Origin: Kalaharituber pfeilii
Taxonomy: Eukaryota; Ascomycota; Pezizomycetes; Pezizales; Pezizaceae
Direction: 5' to 3'
NCBI GenBank assembly: GCA_015179045.1
Contig: WHUZ01000121.1
Location: forward strand, 62,001 to 126,000
Length of the DNA: 64,000 bases
Each line of letters opens with the position of its first letter. The first letter of the stretch is position 1. Under the pieces are notes generated by a model that saw only the letters and a list, made by a program, of their open reading frames with translations, did not search any database and had not been told where the DNA came from. Of the stretch, positions 33,513-45,877 are shown piece after piece. Both the position numbers and the translations under genes were made by a program.

Positions 33513-35381
33513 CGTGCCCGAAGTGGTAACGATCTGCCCCCCTGTAACGATCCATTCCCTGGGCACTCCTCGTCATGCATTCCTCACTCTACTACTTTTA
33601 TTTGAATATATTGCAACTATAGAAATTGCTTAACATTATACCAATTTGACATCGCTGAATCAGAATTTGCTATCATAATGAGGAAAAAATCAAAATTCCA
33701 ATATTTACAACTAAATTTATCATTATTTACCTAATTTGAGTCCTCCCTGTATATAGTATAGCTCAACATTCTCGAAATCAGAAAAATTATATAGAAAACT
33801 AGTAATTCTCATCTATCTAGGGCTGGTCTTTTTATTAAAAGTCAATATTGCATATACAGATCATGTGAGATGCAATGCACCTTCAATTGTATAGAAGTAG
33901 TTTATATTCATGAGCTAATCTCTATACCTTGATCTGACCTTCAGTGTTCCTAGACTGCTCAAGTGATTCAGGAATACCGGGACTTGAAGTAGTAGTAGTT
34001 GAAGCACTAGGGGTGGTAACAGTAACTCCTTCTGAGGTGCCAGGTATGACAGAAGAGACCTATGGCTCAAATCTGCTATTGGAACCTTCTTCTACCCACC
34101 CCCCCTCTAGTATTCAGACCCTCCTATCTCATGAACTAAAGATCTTTCCCAGCCCCAGCCTTGCATGTGAGTTCCTCTATGGTGTCTTTTTGTAACTTGT
34201 TCAGCTGCAGCCATCTCTCTCTATTTTCGTTCTTCTTTTGCCTTGCTGTCATGGGTCACCTCGGGTGGCCGATAGAGCGTATATGCGGCGTATGCGAAAT
34301 GCGACAGCAAATATATGGGATGCAGGTGTGTATTGCTAAATGAGCTATGCAGAGGACTAGTAAACGTCACTAGTCAAGTGTTTTTTCACTGATCTGGTGG
34401 GATGCGGTTCTCTACCCAAGACGCCCAAGACGTTATATTCACTCACTTCCTCCTAAGCCGCCTCGAGCTGAAGTTAAAGCAATACTGGAAATAGAAGGAA
34501 AAAATAGTAGGAGATGTCGAAAAGGAAACAGAGAGTACCAGCGAAGGTCAGAAAGGAGGAAGAGAAACTTCAGAAGGTGCGAAAATAGTTTAGGATAAGA
34601 AAGAAGCCGCTGATATGCAAAGTAGTTAGCAGCGATGGATCGAGAAAGTAAGGCAAAAGAGGAACGAAAATAGAGAGAGATGGCTGCAGCTGAACAAGTT
34701 ACAAAAAGACACCATAGAGGAACTCACATGCAAGGCTGGGGCTGGGAAAGATCTTTAGTTCATGAGATAGGAGGGTCTGAATACTAGAGGGGGGGGTGGG
34801 TAGAAGAAGGTTCCAATAGCAGATTTGAGCCATAGGTCTCTTCTGTCATACCTGGCACCTCAGAAGGAGTTACTGTTACCACCCCTAGTGCTTCAACTAC
34901 TACTACTTCAAGTCCCGGTATTCCTGAATCACTTGAGCAGTCTAGGAACACTGAAGGTCAGATCAAGGTATAGAGATTAGCTCATGAATATAAACTACTT
35001 CTATACAATTGAAGGTGCATTGCATCTCACATGATCTGTATATGCAATATTGACTTTTAATAAAAAGACCAGCCCTAGATAGATGAGAATTACTAGTTTT
35101 CTATATAATTTTTCTGATTTCGAGAATGTTGAGCTATACTATATACAGGGAGGACTCAAATTAGGTAAATAATGATAAATTTAGTTGTAAATATTGGAAT
35201 TTTGATTTTTTCCTCATTATGATAGCAAATTCTGATTCAGCGATGTCAAATTGGTATAATGTTAAGCAATTTCTATAGTTGCAATATATCCAAAATAAGT
35301 AGTAGAGCGAGGAATGTTTGACGAGGAGTGCCCAGAGAATGGATCGTTACAGGGGGGCAGATCGTTACCACTTCGGGCACG
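33513..35381. repeat. 1.87-kb palindrome: ~735-bp inverted arms around a 400-bp spacer
   Basis: Left arm 33513-34248 is matched in reverse complement by 34649-35381 over its length, including CGTGCCCGAAGTGGTAACGA at the outer ends, a Pro/Ser-coding stretch near 34080 and TCAGCTGCAGCCATCTCTCT at the inner ends. A third copy of the arm lies at 1-421. It behaves like a mobile element with very long TIRs, or a head-to-head insertion of two copies. The spacer (34249-34648) holds lysine/glutamate-rich sequence in a frame broken by stops. No flanking duplication found. Confidence 0.75.
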
Positions 35382-36221
35382 TTAACGGTTGTGGATTGAC
35401 TAATGCGGCTTAAAGTTATGAGATGTTCCAACCGACAAGGGCCTGGCAGCAACGAAATAACGAGCCGCTGTTCTGAGCCCTGAGCCTGTTGGCAACGCCG
35501 GCAGTTCGCGAACGGGCCACTCAGGAATATGGCTTTATTGACTGCATGCTTTCATTAGAGTAGAGTTGTTTCAATTTAGAATATGCTCTAATGAATAGAC
35601 AAAACTTTTTAATATGCTAGAACTAGAAGTGCACAATTAACATATAACTAGCTTTCGTTTGGAAGAAAAACACCGAAATAATTGCCAGACACACCTCAGG
35701 TAATTTTCTTTCCCTGAATTCCAAAGTGATACCTGTACAGGCCACATTCCTCAACCGTTGCAGGTACTATTTCGGTATACCTGTCTGGAGCTGGGCACAG
35801 GTTTGTGGTAACACCAAGAATCTGAATTTAAGGGTAAATCTGAGTTTAAGGGTGGTTGTATTGCCATATACGGTAATCAGCGCACCTTTTCTAAGTAAGG
35901 TGCTAAGTAACGATTTTGAGTAGGTCACTCTTGCTATACTAACCAATTCTTCAACATATAATTCACCCGATTGATATGATTTCCACACCATTGGAAAGCC
36001 AAAACTGAGTGATTTTTATGTGCCACCGTTGTTCATTTGCTTAAACTACTGCCACCATAAGTAATTCATTTATCAAAGATCTGGAATAACTTCGCAAATT
36101 TGGACTCTTCGCATTAACACTACCCCTGTGCTATCCAGAAGAGGTATAATACTGAGACAACACCTGCAATTGTGGAGGAATCTGGAAATCCCTACCTCTA
36201 CATGTATCACTTTGGAATCTC

Positions 36222-36721
36222 ACCAAACAGAAACGGTCACGGAAGCCGGCACCCGATCAGAATACAAAGCAAGATAGTCCGAGGAACGACAACGGCTCAA
36301 TCTGAGCTACAGACCATTACAGCGCTTAGGCACACTGACAGGGACACTAGCCGGCTTACTTGGGGGGAAATTCCTGAACTCGTGGAGGCTCAAGGCACAC
36401 AAAGCGAACACCGAGGAGTGTCGGTGGTGCGGAGAAGCAGAGGAAACCAGAGACCACATATGGGGGAGATGAAGAGTCTGGGAGCGCGCGGGAATGGCCA
36501 AAGGGGAGAGAAATCATACAAGAACCCATGGGGCGAACAGGGGAGGACGAACTAGTACGCATGCTGATCTGGGCAGGAGGGAATTAATGGAGGAAATGGA
36601 GGAACGGGGAAGGACCATTTTCTTAGTTCTATTTTCATTGACTTCATTTCACTCTCATCATGTATTTAATCTCGCCATAGCCCTCGGGGCGGCACGCGAG
36701 TACAGATATAAAAAAAAAAAA
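36222..36721 (+). mobile_element. 5'-truncated LINE
   Basis: Perfect 11-bp duplication tttggaatctc at 36211-36221 and 36722-36732. It contains the end of ORF2 with the cysteine region (in broken frame, CRWCGEAEETRDHIW) and tail CTCGCCATAGCCCTCGGGGC, GGCACGCGAGTACAGATAT, poly(A). Confidence 0.85.
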
Positions 36722-37021
36722 TTTGGAATCTCGTTCAGTGTAAGGTATATTTTTCAGTGCTGGCGACGACGACGGAATGGGTAAAGGCAAGCTTGGCATG
36801 GAAGGCACGTGGACATGAGGGCAGCACGTGAGGCGCCCATGGCTGTGTACTGTAGCACATACAATCAACAACCTTCTCTTCTCTTCTTTTTCGCACCCAC
36901 GCTTTCGCACTCGCACTCGCATTTGGTCGTACGTTCGTTCCGCCAGTTGTCACCGCTCTGGTCCATCGAAAGGCAGTAGTGGATACATCTGTCTATCTTA
37001 CAATGCCAAAGAAAATGTAGT

Positions 37022-37680
37022 TACATGCTAACCTGTGGGCTGTGGCGAGATTAGGTACAAAGGAGAACGAGGAAATAGCTAAGCTGAACAGATTAGTGGA
37101 ACGGGAAATCCTTCTCTTGAGCTCCATCAACAGAAGACATGAATATGAGAAAAGCCCGGGGGCCGGAACTGAGAGCTAACATTCTGTCCGCCTCCTAGGT
37201 AAAAGTAAGGAAAGGAAAATCATCGCCCCACCCCACCCCAGCATCTCGGCCAAAAGGTCCCTCTCGCCCTCCTTCGCCTTCGGTGGGTCTCTCAGCGCGT
37301 CTTCCCCCCCTAGCCACTTCCGTCTGCATACTCTGCATTCGTTCCAGATGTGATCCGCCATCTCTTCCGCCTCCCCGCACGACCTGCGCTCTGGGCTCTC
37401 TTCCTTGCCTATCTTGTGTCTCCAGGCTCTGAGGCCCTTACCTCTCAGGAGTCCCGCTAGCGTGGTGACCTGGCTGCCTAGGCGCTCCAGTAGTCTGTAG
37501 CTTGAGCCCAGTCTAGCTCTCTGAGTGTGCTTGCCAAAGCTATCAGTTCTGCATCGTTCACTGTCGCCCTTGTTCCCAGGTAGTAGGACCTGAGCTTCGC
37601 TGGCACGGACCTACCCAGAGATGTTGGGGATATCCATCTGAGTTGACCCGTAAGGCTGCTAGTGAACATTCGGCCTGATC
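37022..37680 (-). mobile_element. Degraded LINE ORF2 end
   Basis: Minus-strand pieces TVNDAELIALASTLRELD (about 37500-37570) and MADHIWNECRVCRRKWLGGE (37300-37361) are RNase H and C-terminal segments. GTGGGCTGTGGCGAGATT at about 37033 is an inverted variant A tail start, but the poly(A) is missing. Confidence 0.7.
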
Positions 37681-37820
37681 AACCGATAGCTACAGCAGGG
37701 CAATACAATTGACAGAGAGCTTGATTGAATCCCGACCTGGGCTGCAATCATCCCGAGAGCCACACTAACTATCTGTTCGCATGGCCGATATCTGGTTCTC
37801 CTACTATTCCGCCGGAGGAC

Positions 37821-37871
37821 TTTTTTTTTTCCCACGTAACCCCGCTTGCAGCTGTCCGCCATGGCAGGGCG
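37821..37871 (-). mobile_element. LINE 3'-tail micro-insertion, variant B
   Basis: T10 followed by CCCACGTAACCCCGCTTGCA and GCTGTCCGCCATGGCAGGGC. Direct repeats gccggaggac (37811-37820) and gccagaggac (37872-37881) match at 9 of 10. Confidence 0.75.
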
Positions 37872-38237
37872 GCCAGAGGACGGTGGCTGTTGTACATTAT
37901 CAATTTATGAAATAAACTTATGTTATATCGTACGAGGTACTTCCTGTAAATTACAGTCATGATTAATCCCACAAAAAGTACAAACTTGTTTGAATATAAA
38001 GACGAGCGAGATAAGCTCGGAAACGTTAATAACAAAACTACCGTTGACGGAATCCCACGACCTTCACTATTTAGTGACACAGGAGGCAAATAAACAACAA
38101 CATGATGCTCATCAGTATGCAAAGGCAAAGACAAACTGTGACTCAACCCGTCAGGGAATGACTCCCCCCTCACCTTCCTGTTTCTTGACTTGGGTTAGTG
38201 TTCTTTTCCAACCTCTAAAATCTAAGTAGCGTTACTT

Positions 38238-38279
38238 TTTTTTTTTAAATATCATTTATCGCATGCCGCCCTATAAGCT
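38238..38279 (-). mobile_element. LINE 3'-tail micro-insertion, variant A
   Basis: Perfect 13-bp duplication agtagcgttactt at 38225-38237 and 38280-38292 around a T run plus AAATATCATTTATCGCATGC and CGCCCTATAAGCT, only about 33 nt of element. Confidence 0.85.
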
Positions 38280-38381
38280 AGTAGCGTTACTTGACTTTAA
38301 GTATTTTTGTCACGTACAGGCACTAGTTTACTTGACATACGCTTGTTATGCCTTGTGGAAATCAAATTGAGAAAAAAGGTA

Positions 38382-38382
<1 letters not shown>

Positions 38383-38424
<42 letters not shown>

Positions 38425-38425
38425 A
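38383..38425. repeat. (TAAA)n microsatellite
   Basis: About ten AAAT units followed by AAAAG units to 38440. Confidence 0.95.
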
Positions 38426-38751
38426 AGAAAAGAAAAGAAACAAGTTTCACATCCTTACCTGTATCGACCTCCCAGCCCATGTAGAAGAATTCTTGGCACA
38501 TTATCCACGCTTACAATACTAGTATGGTACTCGAGGGGTTACACTCCCCTCCATTGCATCCCAGTATTATTATTACAAGTATACTTCTCTAACAGCAAGT
38601 GACTCAGTGATGTGTCTTCCCTAGTTTAGGTATATGTATGCATTTTTGTTGATTTCTCAAGTTACACGGAAGGTAAAGTACTTGCTCAGAGACAGGTAAA
38701 CGCTTCACCCACTTCCTCCTTTATTCCGACATCAAAGAACCATCGGTACCA

Positions 38752-39615
38752 GTGTACCATCCCATGGGCCTCGATCCGAATTCAAACATGGTCACCAACA
38801 CCGCCTTCTCCTCCTCCTGTTCCGCCGCTTCAATCGACGCCGACGGTGCCTGTACCGCTAAACCCCCACCAGTCTCCATCACCTCCATCCTCTCCGCCGA
38901 GCTCCTTCCCGACCCCAAGCTGGCGACGTCCTCGACCCACACCCCATCACTAACGCGCCCCTCCGAATCCGTCTACACCTACACCATCGATCGCACTCTC
39001 ACACCCTTCCTGCACCCCCTCCCCACCCTCTTGGCGCTCCCCGCTTTCTCCAACATCGATCGCGTCGCCGTTGGCGCGTTCATCTTCCGTCCCCCTTACC
39101 CTCCAAGTAATTTATCCCCCACCCCCACCACCACCACTCATCTCCAAGAACCCACCCTCCTCCTCCTCCGCCGCTCCCCCACCGAGGCCGCCTTCCCCCT
39201 CCTCTGGGAAGTCCCTGGCGGCGGCGCTGAACTCCCTCCGACCGACCTCACCCTCCTAGACTCCGTTGCCCGCGAGGTCCTCGAAGAGACCGGCTTGGTA
39301 GTCACACGCATCGCCGGCCTGGTGCGCGGGCCCAATGGCGAAGAATGGATCGATTTCCGTGGGAGCACTGGACGGAGGTGGAGGAAGTTTAGCTTTTTTG
39401 TGGAGGTGGAAGGGGGTAGTGAGGATAGGGAGTTGAAGGTCGTAGTGGACAAGAACGAGCATGGCGAGTGGAAATGGGTGCGGAGGGAGGAAATCGAGGG
39501 GCTGGAAGGCGGGTTTATGGGGGGGGAACACGGAGTGGGAAGGTGGTTGGCGGAGGGGTTTAAGCAGTGGCGGGGGTTGAGGAGGGAAACAGGAGAGGGG
39601 GAGGGGGATATATGA
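38752..39615 (+). CDS. Nudix hydrolase domain protein
   Basis: 287 residues, one exon. Nudix hydrolases cleave nucleoside diphosphates linked to another group. The N-terminal ~100 residues are Ser/Thr/Pro-rich and variable; the Nudix fold starts near VAVGAFIFRPP (about 105) with LLLLRRS (about 136-142) and LWEVPGGGAE. The Nudix box lies at about 156-182 and ends in REVLEETGLV, keeping the metal-binding EE pair. The normal GE in the first half of the box (GGxxExGE) reads PP here, an unusual change. An alternative start MVTNTAF is 12 codons in. The codon use is very C-rich, like the neighbouring AMP-ligase. The two genes converge, with stops about 340 bp apart. Substrate cannot be deduced. Confidence 0.8.
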   Translation: MYHPMGLDPNSNMVTNTAFSSSCSAASIDADGACTAKPPPVSITSILSAELLPDPKLATSSTHTPSLTRPSESVYTYTIDRTLTPFLHPLPTLLALPAFSNIDRVAVGAFIFRPPYPPSNLSPTPTTTTHLQEPTLLLLRRSPTEAAFPLLWEVPGGGAELPPTDLTLLDSVAREVLEETGLVVTRIAGLVRGPNGEEWIDFRGSTGRRWRKFSFFVEVEGGSEDRELKVVVDKNEHGEWKWVRREEIEGLEGGFMGGEHGVGRWLAEGFKQWRGLRRETGEGEGDI

Positions 39616-39956
39616 ATCATACATATTACTGCATATATACCAGGAGAACAAGGGAGGGACATGTGGCATGAATTACTTACCACCTCCGACAAAAAATTCT
39701 ATGTATCTGTGACTAATCAAGAAAGCAAGGTACAGCCCAGTATATATCTCAATCAGAAGTTTTCTTCTAAAGTTCATTTTTTGTAACGACAACATTAAAT
39801 GAAACTGGTTCGAGACGGAAGGAAATCTACTAGTCAGATAATCACAAGGAAATATATAGTATAACCCAATGCATCCGGCATCGAGACTGATAAGTATGGA
39901 GAATCACAACACGTGGCATTCCTATATTTCTCGATCGATTCCTCACAATACCACAC

Positions 39957-41858
39957 TCACAACCTCGCCCTCTCCCTCAAAACCCTCCTCAGAATCTTCC
40001 CACTCGGGCTCTTCGGCACCTCCTCCACAAACTTCACCCCTCCCGTAATCCACTTTGGCCTGCTCTTGCGCTCCCTCACGTACGCCGCCAGCTCCTCGGC
40101 CAGCTTCTTCGACTCCGCCGGGTGTGCACTCTGCTTCAGCACCACATACGCCCGTGGTACGTCGTCGGAATAGGGATGCGGCACAGGGATGACGGCGGCG
40201 TCGGCAATGTTGGGGTGGCCGAGGAGACAGTCCTCGAGCTCAGCGGGAGCGACAGGTATGCCTTTCACCTGTTTTTTTTTGCCGATGGTGAGTGGACCAT
40301 ACCAAAGCAGGGTAATCCTAAGATTATTTTTTTTAAAAGAGAGAAAAAAAAAACTGTGCATTGGTTGGGGGTTAGTCTATTGTTCTACTGACCTTAATCA
40401 TCTCCTTCACTCTATCCGTAATAAACAACCACCCCTTCTCGTCTATCCGCCCCCAATCCCCCTCTTCAGCCATCCGTACTAGTCCCATAGCTCTTTATTC
40501 GCCTTCTTGTCACCCAGATACCCCAATGTGACGCACTGGGGTCCTTGCGCCCTAATCTCCCCCTCGCACCCCCTCTCCACCCCTCTCCCGTCCTCGTCCA
40601 CAATCTTAACTCTCGTGCTCAACACCACCATCCCCACCGTTCCTTTGGGAATTGGCTCATCGTGCTCCTCCACCAAACACCACGGCGTAGCCGTTATGCA
40701 TGCCGTCGTCTCCGTCATCCCGTACCCTTGCGTCAACGTGACGCCCGGAAACCGCCTCTCGAACCCGTGATCGCCTCTGTCGAGAGAGGCGCTGCGCCAG
40801 ATAGACTCCCGGAAGAGGTGTGCGAGATCGTAGCCGTTGACGGGGGTTGTAGGATGATGATGGTGCGGTTGGTAAGGAAGGAAATGTGGAGGGAGTGAAT
40901 GAGGCCGGTTACTGGAGGATAGAATTAGTTTTCTTTGGGCAGAGGAGGTGGGGAACGGGTAAACGAACTGTGGAAGAATGGGAGCACTGCAAGACCCTAT
41001 TCCGGCGGGGTACTTGGTGGACTAAGTGCTTTGATCTGTAGACACTGGGCAATGACATTTCCGTGCGATATCATCGCCGTTACGCATATCCGTCACATCA
41101 GCCTGTTGTCCTCTTCATTAACTGGTGCACCTTCGCACATACCGCTTTAGGCAACCCCGTCGTACCGTTGCTGAAGCCCAAAAAACACAGAACGTCGCTA
41201 CTCTTCTGTCCCATCTCTTAGCTTAAACTCCGGCACCTGTCCGCTCTCCCCGAATGCCTTCCCAATCTCATAAAGCGCCCTGACACCTACGAGCTTCTTG
41301 TTTTTCCCCGCGGAGCCCTCACCACTCTCCGATTCCAATAAAAATACCCTCTCCTCCGGAATCCCCGCCATCTCGCACACCCTCAAAACCCTCTCCAACC
41401 CCGCCTCCTCCGCAACCACCCACTCCGCGCCGCTCCTCAGCGCGTACCCCATCTCGTCCGGTGTACACGCCGGGTTATTTCCGCAGAAGACCCCCCTAAG
41501 GCGTATCGCCCCCCACATCGCGATCGCATACCATGACGAGTTCTGGCAGAAGCATGCGAGCACAGAGCCTTCTCGAAAGCTGTACAGCCGCGCGAGGGCA
41601 GTCGAGAAGTTGGTGGTGAGCTGGAGGAGGGAGAAGAATGGCAGGGGGGTGTCGATTGCGGCGGAGATGAAGGAGCCGAGTTGCGAAGAGGGGTTGTTGA
41701 GGAGGGGGGAGCACTTAGGGGACGTGAAGAGGAAGGTCCGGAGGTGAATATTGGGCACTAGTGTGAGCAAATGGGATTTAGGAAAGAAAATATAATTTGC
41801 ATAATCGGGAGGTGGCACACATACCTTTGATCGGGAGAAGCAAGGACTCGTAAACCAT
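39957..41858 (-). pseudogene. 4-coumarate-CoA-ligase-like adenylate-forming enzyme, decayed
   Basis: Member of the acyl-adenylate/CoA ligase family. Proposed first exon 41858-41825 (MVYESLLLPIK), intron 41758-41824 (GTATGT...CACTAG), then PNIHLRTFLF and YSFREGSVLACFCQNSSWYA. The ATP-binding motif reads GFSNGTTGLPKAV after a frame change near 41205, and MISHGNVIAQCLQIKALSPP is followed by an in-frame stop near 41000. Next come TQGYGMTETTACIT (40736-40690) and a FITDRVKEMIK piece before an intron 40269-40393. The C-terminal domain GIPVAPAELEDCLL ... SPSGKILRR carries the catalytic lysine. Roughly 100 residues between the HGN and TQGYG blocks are missing or scrambled. The last three residues ARL fit a PTS1 peroxisomal signal. 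Several independent lesions argue for a true pseudogene. Confidence 0.75.
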
Positions 41859-42966
41859 GTTGGAGGAACGGGTATCAATACCCCCAGTAAGTTCACATTA
41901 TTCCAGAAGGGCCTCTCGGCTGATGGAGTTTGAAAAAGTAGAAAAGGAAAATATGGAAAAACGTGCGAATATTGTATTGCTCGGTATTTACATACTTAAC
42001 TTGACATATATACCGCTTGTATATATAGCCCCCACTATCCAGCGTCCCCCAGCCTACTTATCATGCATGAATCGGCTAGGAACGGCCTTGCTGCGGACAC
42101 TCAATCTCACTAGTTAAATATTCCAGAACCTTGACTTACTCAGGTTTTCGTGTGCCTAGAGTTACCGCTCGATTGGAAGAGCGACCTTAATTGTTACTTG
42201 GTTGATTTAATGTTTGTCGCTTTTCTTATTTATTCACTGAAGTACTGCACCTCTATAATACTGCTCTCAAGTATCCAGTCGATTTGCCAAAGCATCCTGG
42301 CTGGGTTTGAACGTTTAATAGTGATTGTATTGCTATGATTGACAATAGCAGTTAGACAGTGCGTCCCAAAGACAGCATGCAACAGAGTGGGTAAGAGACG
42401 ATCTATGCGTTACCTTCTATTGCCACTGATACCGTTACTGTCCGACAACGGCGAAAAAATGCGATTGGCTACCACGAAGTGCAAGAGGGGCAATTTTGAT
42501 GCCTGCATACTATCGGCAAAACCCACCCCCGCAGTTAATAAAACGCGGCTCTCCATTCCCACTGTGGGGAAACGGATGGTTTCAATTCCGGCATCGGTGC
42601 AAGGATGGATGGGTGCGCAGATTAGTACCAGGGCCCGCAACGAATTCGCAGGGATCTTGAGGTCGTGTTGCGGCATGTTGTCCACGGGAGCAGAAGCGTG
42701 ACGCCAAGGATCGACAAGCTTGCAGGGTGGGCGTCGGAGCTAAGGCGCTAATTAATACCTAATGGGGCGAAACAACGGTATTGTACCAATGGGGGTACAA
42801 CAACAGTCTCATGCCAAATGAGGGAAGTAACGGCCCCAAGAAGGATAAAAGAGCAGATTTGAACCTACGAATCTGTGGATAAATAGATCAGAGGATGCAC
42901 AATATATCGAGTACCCATAAATCTTTGTTCTAAGAGTTTCGCTAGTTTCATGAACAGAAAAGACAC

Positions 42967-43781
42967 TGCTGGGGGCAAGAGAAGATCCCGTGGTACCTGG
43001 GGGAAGAGGCTACAGTGAATGACGCGGAGATGGTAGCGATAAGCGAGGTGATGGAGAGGGTGGAGGGGGAGTTGCTGATACTGACAGACTCGAGACACGC
43101 GATTGGGAGAATGAGAGCGATATCGAGAGGAGACCCAACACACGACGGGGCGACGAACAAGTTGAGAGAAGCCTGGGAGAGGAGGGTGAGGAGGGGTGAT
43201 GTGGATGTAGCGGTGATGTGGGTGAAGGCTCATGCAGGCATAGAAGGGAATGAAGAGGCAGACAGGGTGGCGGGTTGAGGGACAGCGTTGCAATATAAAG
43301 CGGAGGTGGTCACAGAGGCGGGTCAGAGACAGAGGCTCAGAAGAGAGAGAGCGGGAGAGAGGAACAGGTTAGAACTGACGTACAGACCGCTAGAAAGATT
43401 AGGAAGGGGAGTCAGTCGTATAGCGGGGCTCCTGGGAGGGAAGGGGCTGAGGGCGTGGAGGTGGAGGATCGGTGAAGGGGATGGGCCGGAATGCAGATGG
43501 TGCGGAGAAGCCGAGGAGACGAAAGCCCATTTACTGGGGGAGTGCAGGGTCTGGAAGAGGAGGTGGCCAGGGGGGGAAGAGCACGTGAAGAATCCCCCGA
43601 AGAAGGGGGAAGGGGAGAGAGACAAGTTAGACATAATTCTTCAAATGTTGGAGGAGTGAGGAGGGTGAGCAGGGGAGCGACGAAAGGGAAAAGTCTAATC
43701 ACTTTTTATGTAACTAGCACAACATCGCCATAGCCCATAGGGCGGCAAGCGATTAAATGATATAAAAAAAAAAAAAAAAAA
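42967..43781 (+). mobile_element. 5'-truncated LINE with RNase H domain
   Basis: Perfect 15-bp duplication gaacagaaaagacac at 42952-42966 and 43782-43796. ORF2 end on plus: NDAEMVAIS, LTDSRHAIG, WVKAHAGIEGNEEADRVA, one in-frame TGA at 43276, then CRWCGEAEETKAHLLGEC. The tail CATCGCCATAGCCCATAGGG, CGGCAAGCGATTAAATGATA and poly(A) closes it. Confidence 0.9.
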
Positions 43782-43871
43782 GAACAGAAAAGACACGTTT
43801 GGATATATGAATATCGTCAGAGAGTAGTAGTAATATACACTGTTTGAACAGCAACCTTCTCGCCATACCGC

Positions 43872-45877
43872 TTAGTCCTTTCCCCCTACTTCGAATAATT
43901 CTATTATATCTGATGAAAAGTTATCTTCCCCTTCCTTTCTCTTCCCAAAGCATGGAAGCCACTGCTTCAGTGCCTGCGCAAACAGCCTTTGCGGCACGGC
44001 CGAAGCCGGAGTGACGCTGGCGGAATCAAAATCATAGCAATGCTGTGCGTTGTCCAACAGGTACCCAAAAAGCTTGTCGCGCTTGTTTGGACACTCGTTG
44101 CACCTTGGGATGTCGGTCGTGGTCGCAAAGTGCTCACTGAAAGGCTCGTTGGAGAGCGGTGACAAGGTCCGCCAGGGGTCGAACTCGCCGCCGGTCCAAA
44201 ATGTATTTGACGGGCGCATGTACCAGCCGCCGAAGCGGGCGTTTGTGGCGGCCGCACGGGCCTCTTTGGGTAGGTAGCCCGAAGGCAAGCCGTCGGGGAA
44301 CTGGCGATAACACATGTATTGCCAGTGTTTCAGGGTGTTGTATTTGGATCCGAGAGAACGGGGTCCGAGATTACTGGCCTGGTAGAAACCCCACTCGGTG
44401 CAGTACTGCGACGACGATAGATCAAACCTGTGTGTTAGCAACATGGAATTTTTCGAAAGTCTAGGTGGAGGCTTATGTAGCTGATATATATGATGCCTAC
44501 CTGCCAGGTCCAGCTTATGCTCAACACTCCCTGGAAGGGCTCATCAAGCCTACAGTCTGGCTGTGTCGTACTATTTGTCCCGAACCCTTCACAATATCCC
44601 TGCGGGTTATATAGATTGAGCAGATCTGCAAAGCCTGGCCACCTGGCCCACCGTTCTGCCAGCACCTTGCCCGACTTTGGCCTCACGTCGGTGCCGTTTT
44701 CCAAGGCGGCACAGAACCGGATCAGTATTGCATCCATTCCCGACCCTTGCCAGTTGTACAGTGGGTAGAAGAGGGTGTCACTGAAAACCTCGTTAGAGTT
44801 CTTCTCCCCGGTGCGGCCAAGAAAGTACTGCTTGATCTGAGCGGCGGTTGTTGGCCTCGAAAGCTGGCTGTCGATGTAGTCCAGCGCTGACTTCATGTCG
44901 CGTGTGCAGTTCCCGTAGCCGTACGCCACCATACCACGGTAGACCTGATCCCAGTAAAAGGTCATGTCTACAGAGGCTTGCACGGGGGCAGATGAAGCAT
45001 ATGCTAAAAGACTCATTATCAAAATTAGCGTGGGATTGGACTCACAAAGGAGACACCCACCTGCAAATACAGTGTCAGGATACTTGTCCCTGAGCATGGC
45101 TGCTCTCATCCCTGGGTAGCTGCCACCGACGTGGATCCACGGTGTCCGCCTTGGGTTAAAATCTACTCTCTGGCCAATTAGGCTTCCGTTCCTGCCAGAA
45201 ACCTTAGCATCCGGCCCGCCGATCTTCCATTTAAACCGATTTGCAAAAACCACGAAGTCCTTCAACGCCTGGTCCGTCGTCAACCATTGCATCTGTTCGC
45301 TTGTCGTGTTGAGGTCAATGGGGTACGGTGTGGACTGCCCGTAGTATCTGTGCTCCCACAGAATGCCCAAGCCACCAAACTCGCGCAGGTATGAATTGAA
45401 GAAGCTCTCATTTTTAAGCAAATAGCCGCGGTACAAGTAGCCGTCGTCAGACTCACCGGTGTCGAATGTGAATACGGGCCCGCCGGGTTTATAGTACTTG
45501 TCAACCACCCAGAAGCGGTTCAGGAATGTGTACGGCGGCGGGGAGCGCCCAAAATGGTTGATGGGGAGTCGAACTGTTGCATTATAGAGTGTCGGCAGCT
45601 CTGGCGGCGAGGTTCTATTGTCAACAGCCGACTCCGTAGTGGTCAAAGCAGACCTGAAATCTAAGAGGCTATCGATGGCACCGTTGTTGGACTGAGGTGT
45701 ATCCAGAATGCTATGAAGACGCTCCAGCTGCGTAAGTTCTTGGATTTCCCTGAAGGAACGTTTCGCTTCGACCTGAGTCTGAGTTGGCACGAAAGGCGTG
45801 ACGATCAGCAGGAGGCTCACTACCGTGAATACGACCCTTCGAAGGAACAAAGACAGTGGGTTATGATCTCCAGTCAT
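43872..45877 (-). CDS. Serine peptidase, family S28 (prolyl carboxypeptidase-like), secreted
   Basis: 617 residues from three exons: 45877-45061, 45003-44501 and 44405-43872. Intron 1 (45004-45060, 57 bp, GTGGGT...TTTTAG) keeps phase and restores FAAYASSAPVQA. Intron 2 (44406-44500, 95 bp, GTAGGC...TCGCAG) joins SWTWQ to YCTEWGFYQ. The start is the ATG at 45877 because it puts a hydrophobic signal segment (VVFTVVSLLLIVTPFV) at residues 15-30; an upstream in-frame start at 45937 would bury it. Catalytic triad by family comparison: Ser253 in GGSYPG, Asp516 in GGEFDPW and His562 in AQHCYDF. Several N-glycosylation sites fit secretion. S28 enzymes cut after proline. All motifs are intact, so the gene looks functional. 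Confidence 0.88.

Noticed and set aside
42850..42890. tRNA-like B box (GGTTCAAATCTGC on minus)
   Set aside because: The T stem does not pair properly and no A box or acceptor stem is present upstream.
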